The position numbers and the translations under genes were made by a program. The notes under the pieces were generated by a model. That model worked only from the letters and a program-made list of their open reading frames with translations, searched no databases and was not told where the DNA came from. From positions 1 to 7,670 of the forward strand of contig JAIPFG010000146.1 of NCBI GenBank assembly GCA_021736745.1: DNA of 7,670 nt, in the 5' to 3' direction. Below, piece after piece: positions 6,809 through 7,670 of this stretch (its first letter is position 1; the number at the start of each line of letters is the position of its first letter). The DNA comes from Pseudomonadales bacterium. GTDB taxonomy: Bacteria > Pseudomonadota > Gammaproteobacteria > Pseudomonadales > IMCC2047.

Positions 6809-7670
6809 ATCCAGCATCGAATTGAATTACACCATAAACCCCTTGGCGTAGTAGGCTCTATCGTGCCTTGGAACTTCCCGTTAATGATTGCGATATGGCA
6901 TATCATTTCGGCATTAAAGGCTGGCAACACCGTTGTTATAAAACCATCTCCGCTCGCACCTCTTAGCGTCATTAAACTCGTCGAGCTAATCAACGAAGTG
7001 CTTCCAGCCGGTGTTGTTAACCTGGTCACTGGCGATGACAATATCGGGGAAGCTATAACGCAACATCTCGATATCGCCAGAATAGTTTTTACCGGCTTTA
7101 CCAATACCGGCAAACGGATTATGGCAAATTCAGCAACAACGCTGAAGCGACTGACACTGGAACTTGGCGGTAACGATGCAGCCATCCTTCTCCCCGATGT
7201 TGACCCTCTGTCCGTCGCAGAAACAATTTTTCACACCGCTTTTGTCAACAGCGGACAAACCTGTGCTGCACTAAAACGGCTTTATGTACATGAATCCATT
7301 TACGATCAAATCTGTGATGCCTTAGTAAACCTGGCAAGCCAGTTTAAAGTTGGCAACGGTTTGGAGGAAGGCGTTATGTTTGGCCCGATTCAAAACAAAC
7401 AGCAATATCAAAGGGTTTGTCAGCTTGCGGAAGACACTAAGAAAGAAGGTGGACGTTTTCTTACTGGCGGAGAATCAATGCCGGGGCCAGGTTATTTCTT
7501 CCCCATCACCCTAGTCGCCGATATCAGCGACGGTTCGCGCCTGGTTGACGAAGAGCCTTTCGAACCTATTTTACCTATTATTAAATATTCTGATGTTGAG
7601 TATGCTATCGCCAGAGCAAACCAAAATAACTGCGGTTTAGGCGGCTCAGTTTGGTCAAAAAATACTGAGT
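6809..7670 (+). pseudogene. 5'-truncated NAD(P)-dependent aldehyde dehydrogenase, continuing past the window
   Basis: From about 6809 the frame is open to the window end (about 287 codons) and reads as an aldehyde dehydrogenase, an enzyme oxidising an aldehyde to its acid with NAD(P)+. Seen in order: HRIELHHKPLGVVG; VPWNFP (6863-6880); AGNTVVIKPSP; VFTGFTNTGKRIM; LELGG with the general-base Glu (codon 7160-7162); NSGQTCAALKRLYVHE with the catalytic Cys (codon 7262-7264); GPIQNK; DEEPFEPILPIIKYSD; CGLGGSVW. Intact relatives of about 475-500 residues have some 130-140 residues before the PWN motif. Here an in-frame TGA stands at 6743 and no ATG, GTG or TTG occurs between it and the conserved region, so the N-terminus is gone. 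Upstream of 6809 another frame reads SVPVTA, possibly a shifted piece of the same protein. FTGS has become FTGF and FGP has become FEP, suggesting relaxed selection. The exact left end is approximate and the substrate is unknown. Confidence 0.72.

Noticed and set aside
6784..7185. A 133-codon open frame on the minus strand opposite the aldehyde dehydrogenase
   Set aside because: The plus strand clearly codes for aldehyde dehydrogenase motifs here; the antisense frame is low-complexity Ser/Thr/Ile-rich and matches nothing I know.
1..7670. CRISPR array, insertion sequence, phage genes, tRNA or rRNA genes
   Set aside because: Reading both strands showed no spaced direct repeats, transposase or integrase motifs, cloverleaf sequences or rRNA-like stretches.

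Overview
The window looks like a piece of a gammaproteobacterial chromosome with moderate GC content. The main clue is the divergent pair comEC and a DUF2062 membrane-protein gene, an arrangement I know from Pseudomonas-like and marine gammaproteobacteria. ComEC and the YhbP-like protein also read as proteobacterial. I cannot name a genus from the sequence alone.

Layout. Positions 1-2908 (minus strand, transcribed leftward) hold a tight operon of thiamine-diphosphate, iron-sulfur 2-oxoacid:acceptor oxidoreductase genes. The order is an iorA-type catalytic subunit, then an iorB-type gamma subunit that overlaps it by 4 bp and carries an extra C-terminal two-cluster ferredoxin domain, then 17 bp later the first 37 codons of a korA/vorB-like alpha subunit that leaves the window. 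Positions 2909-3164 form a 256-bp non-coding leader for this operon, with an imperfect dyad. Positions 3165-3629 (minus) encode a small YhbP-type flavin split-barrel protein. Positions 3720-6008 (minus) encode full-length ComEC, the DNA-uptake channel. Only 42 bp away, on the plus strand, lies a DUF2062 inner-membrane protein (6051-6602).

Positions 6603-7670 (plus) look like a gene graveyard. A long open frame clearly encodes the middle and C-terminal parts of an NAD(P)-dependent aldehyde dehydrogenase, with catalytic Glu and Cys retained. It has no N-terminal third and no usable start codon, and two normally conserved motifs are altered. Immediately upstream is a short stretch resembling the N-terminal helix-turn-helix of a LysR-type regulator, interrupted by a frame change. 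A deletion that joined a regulator start to an aldehyde dehydrogenase body would explain this.

How the genes fit together. The oxidoreductase operon probably oxidatively decarboxylates 2-oxoacids (aryl pyruvates such as indolepyruvate or phenylpyruvate for the IorA part, an undetermined 2-oxoacid for the KorA-like part) and passes electrons to ferredoxin-type carriers. The gamma/ferredoxin fusion lying between two catalytic modules raises the possibility that both share one electron-output subunit. comEC and the DUF2062 gene are standard chromosomal neighbours, with no evident functional link to the oxidoreductases. I found no tRNA or rRNA genes, CRISPR array, insertion sequence or phage gene. 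The most unusual items are the ior/kor hybrid arrangement and the truncated aldehyde dehydrogenase junction; neither is proven to be a new system.
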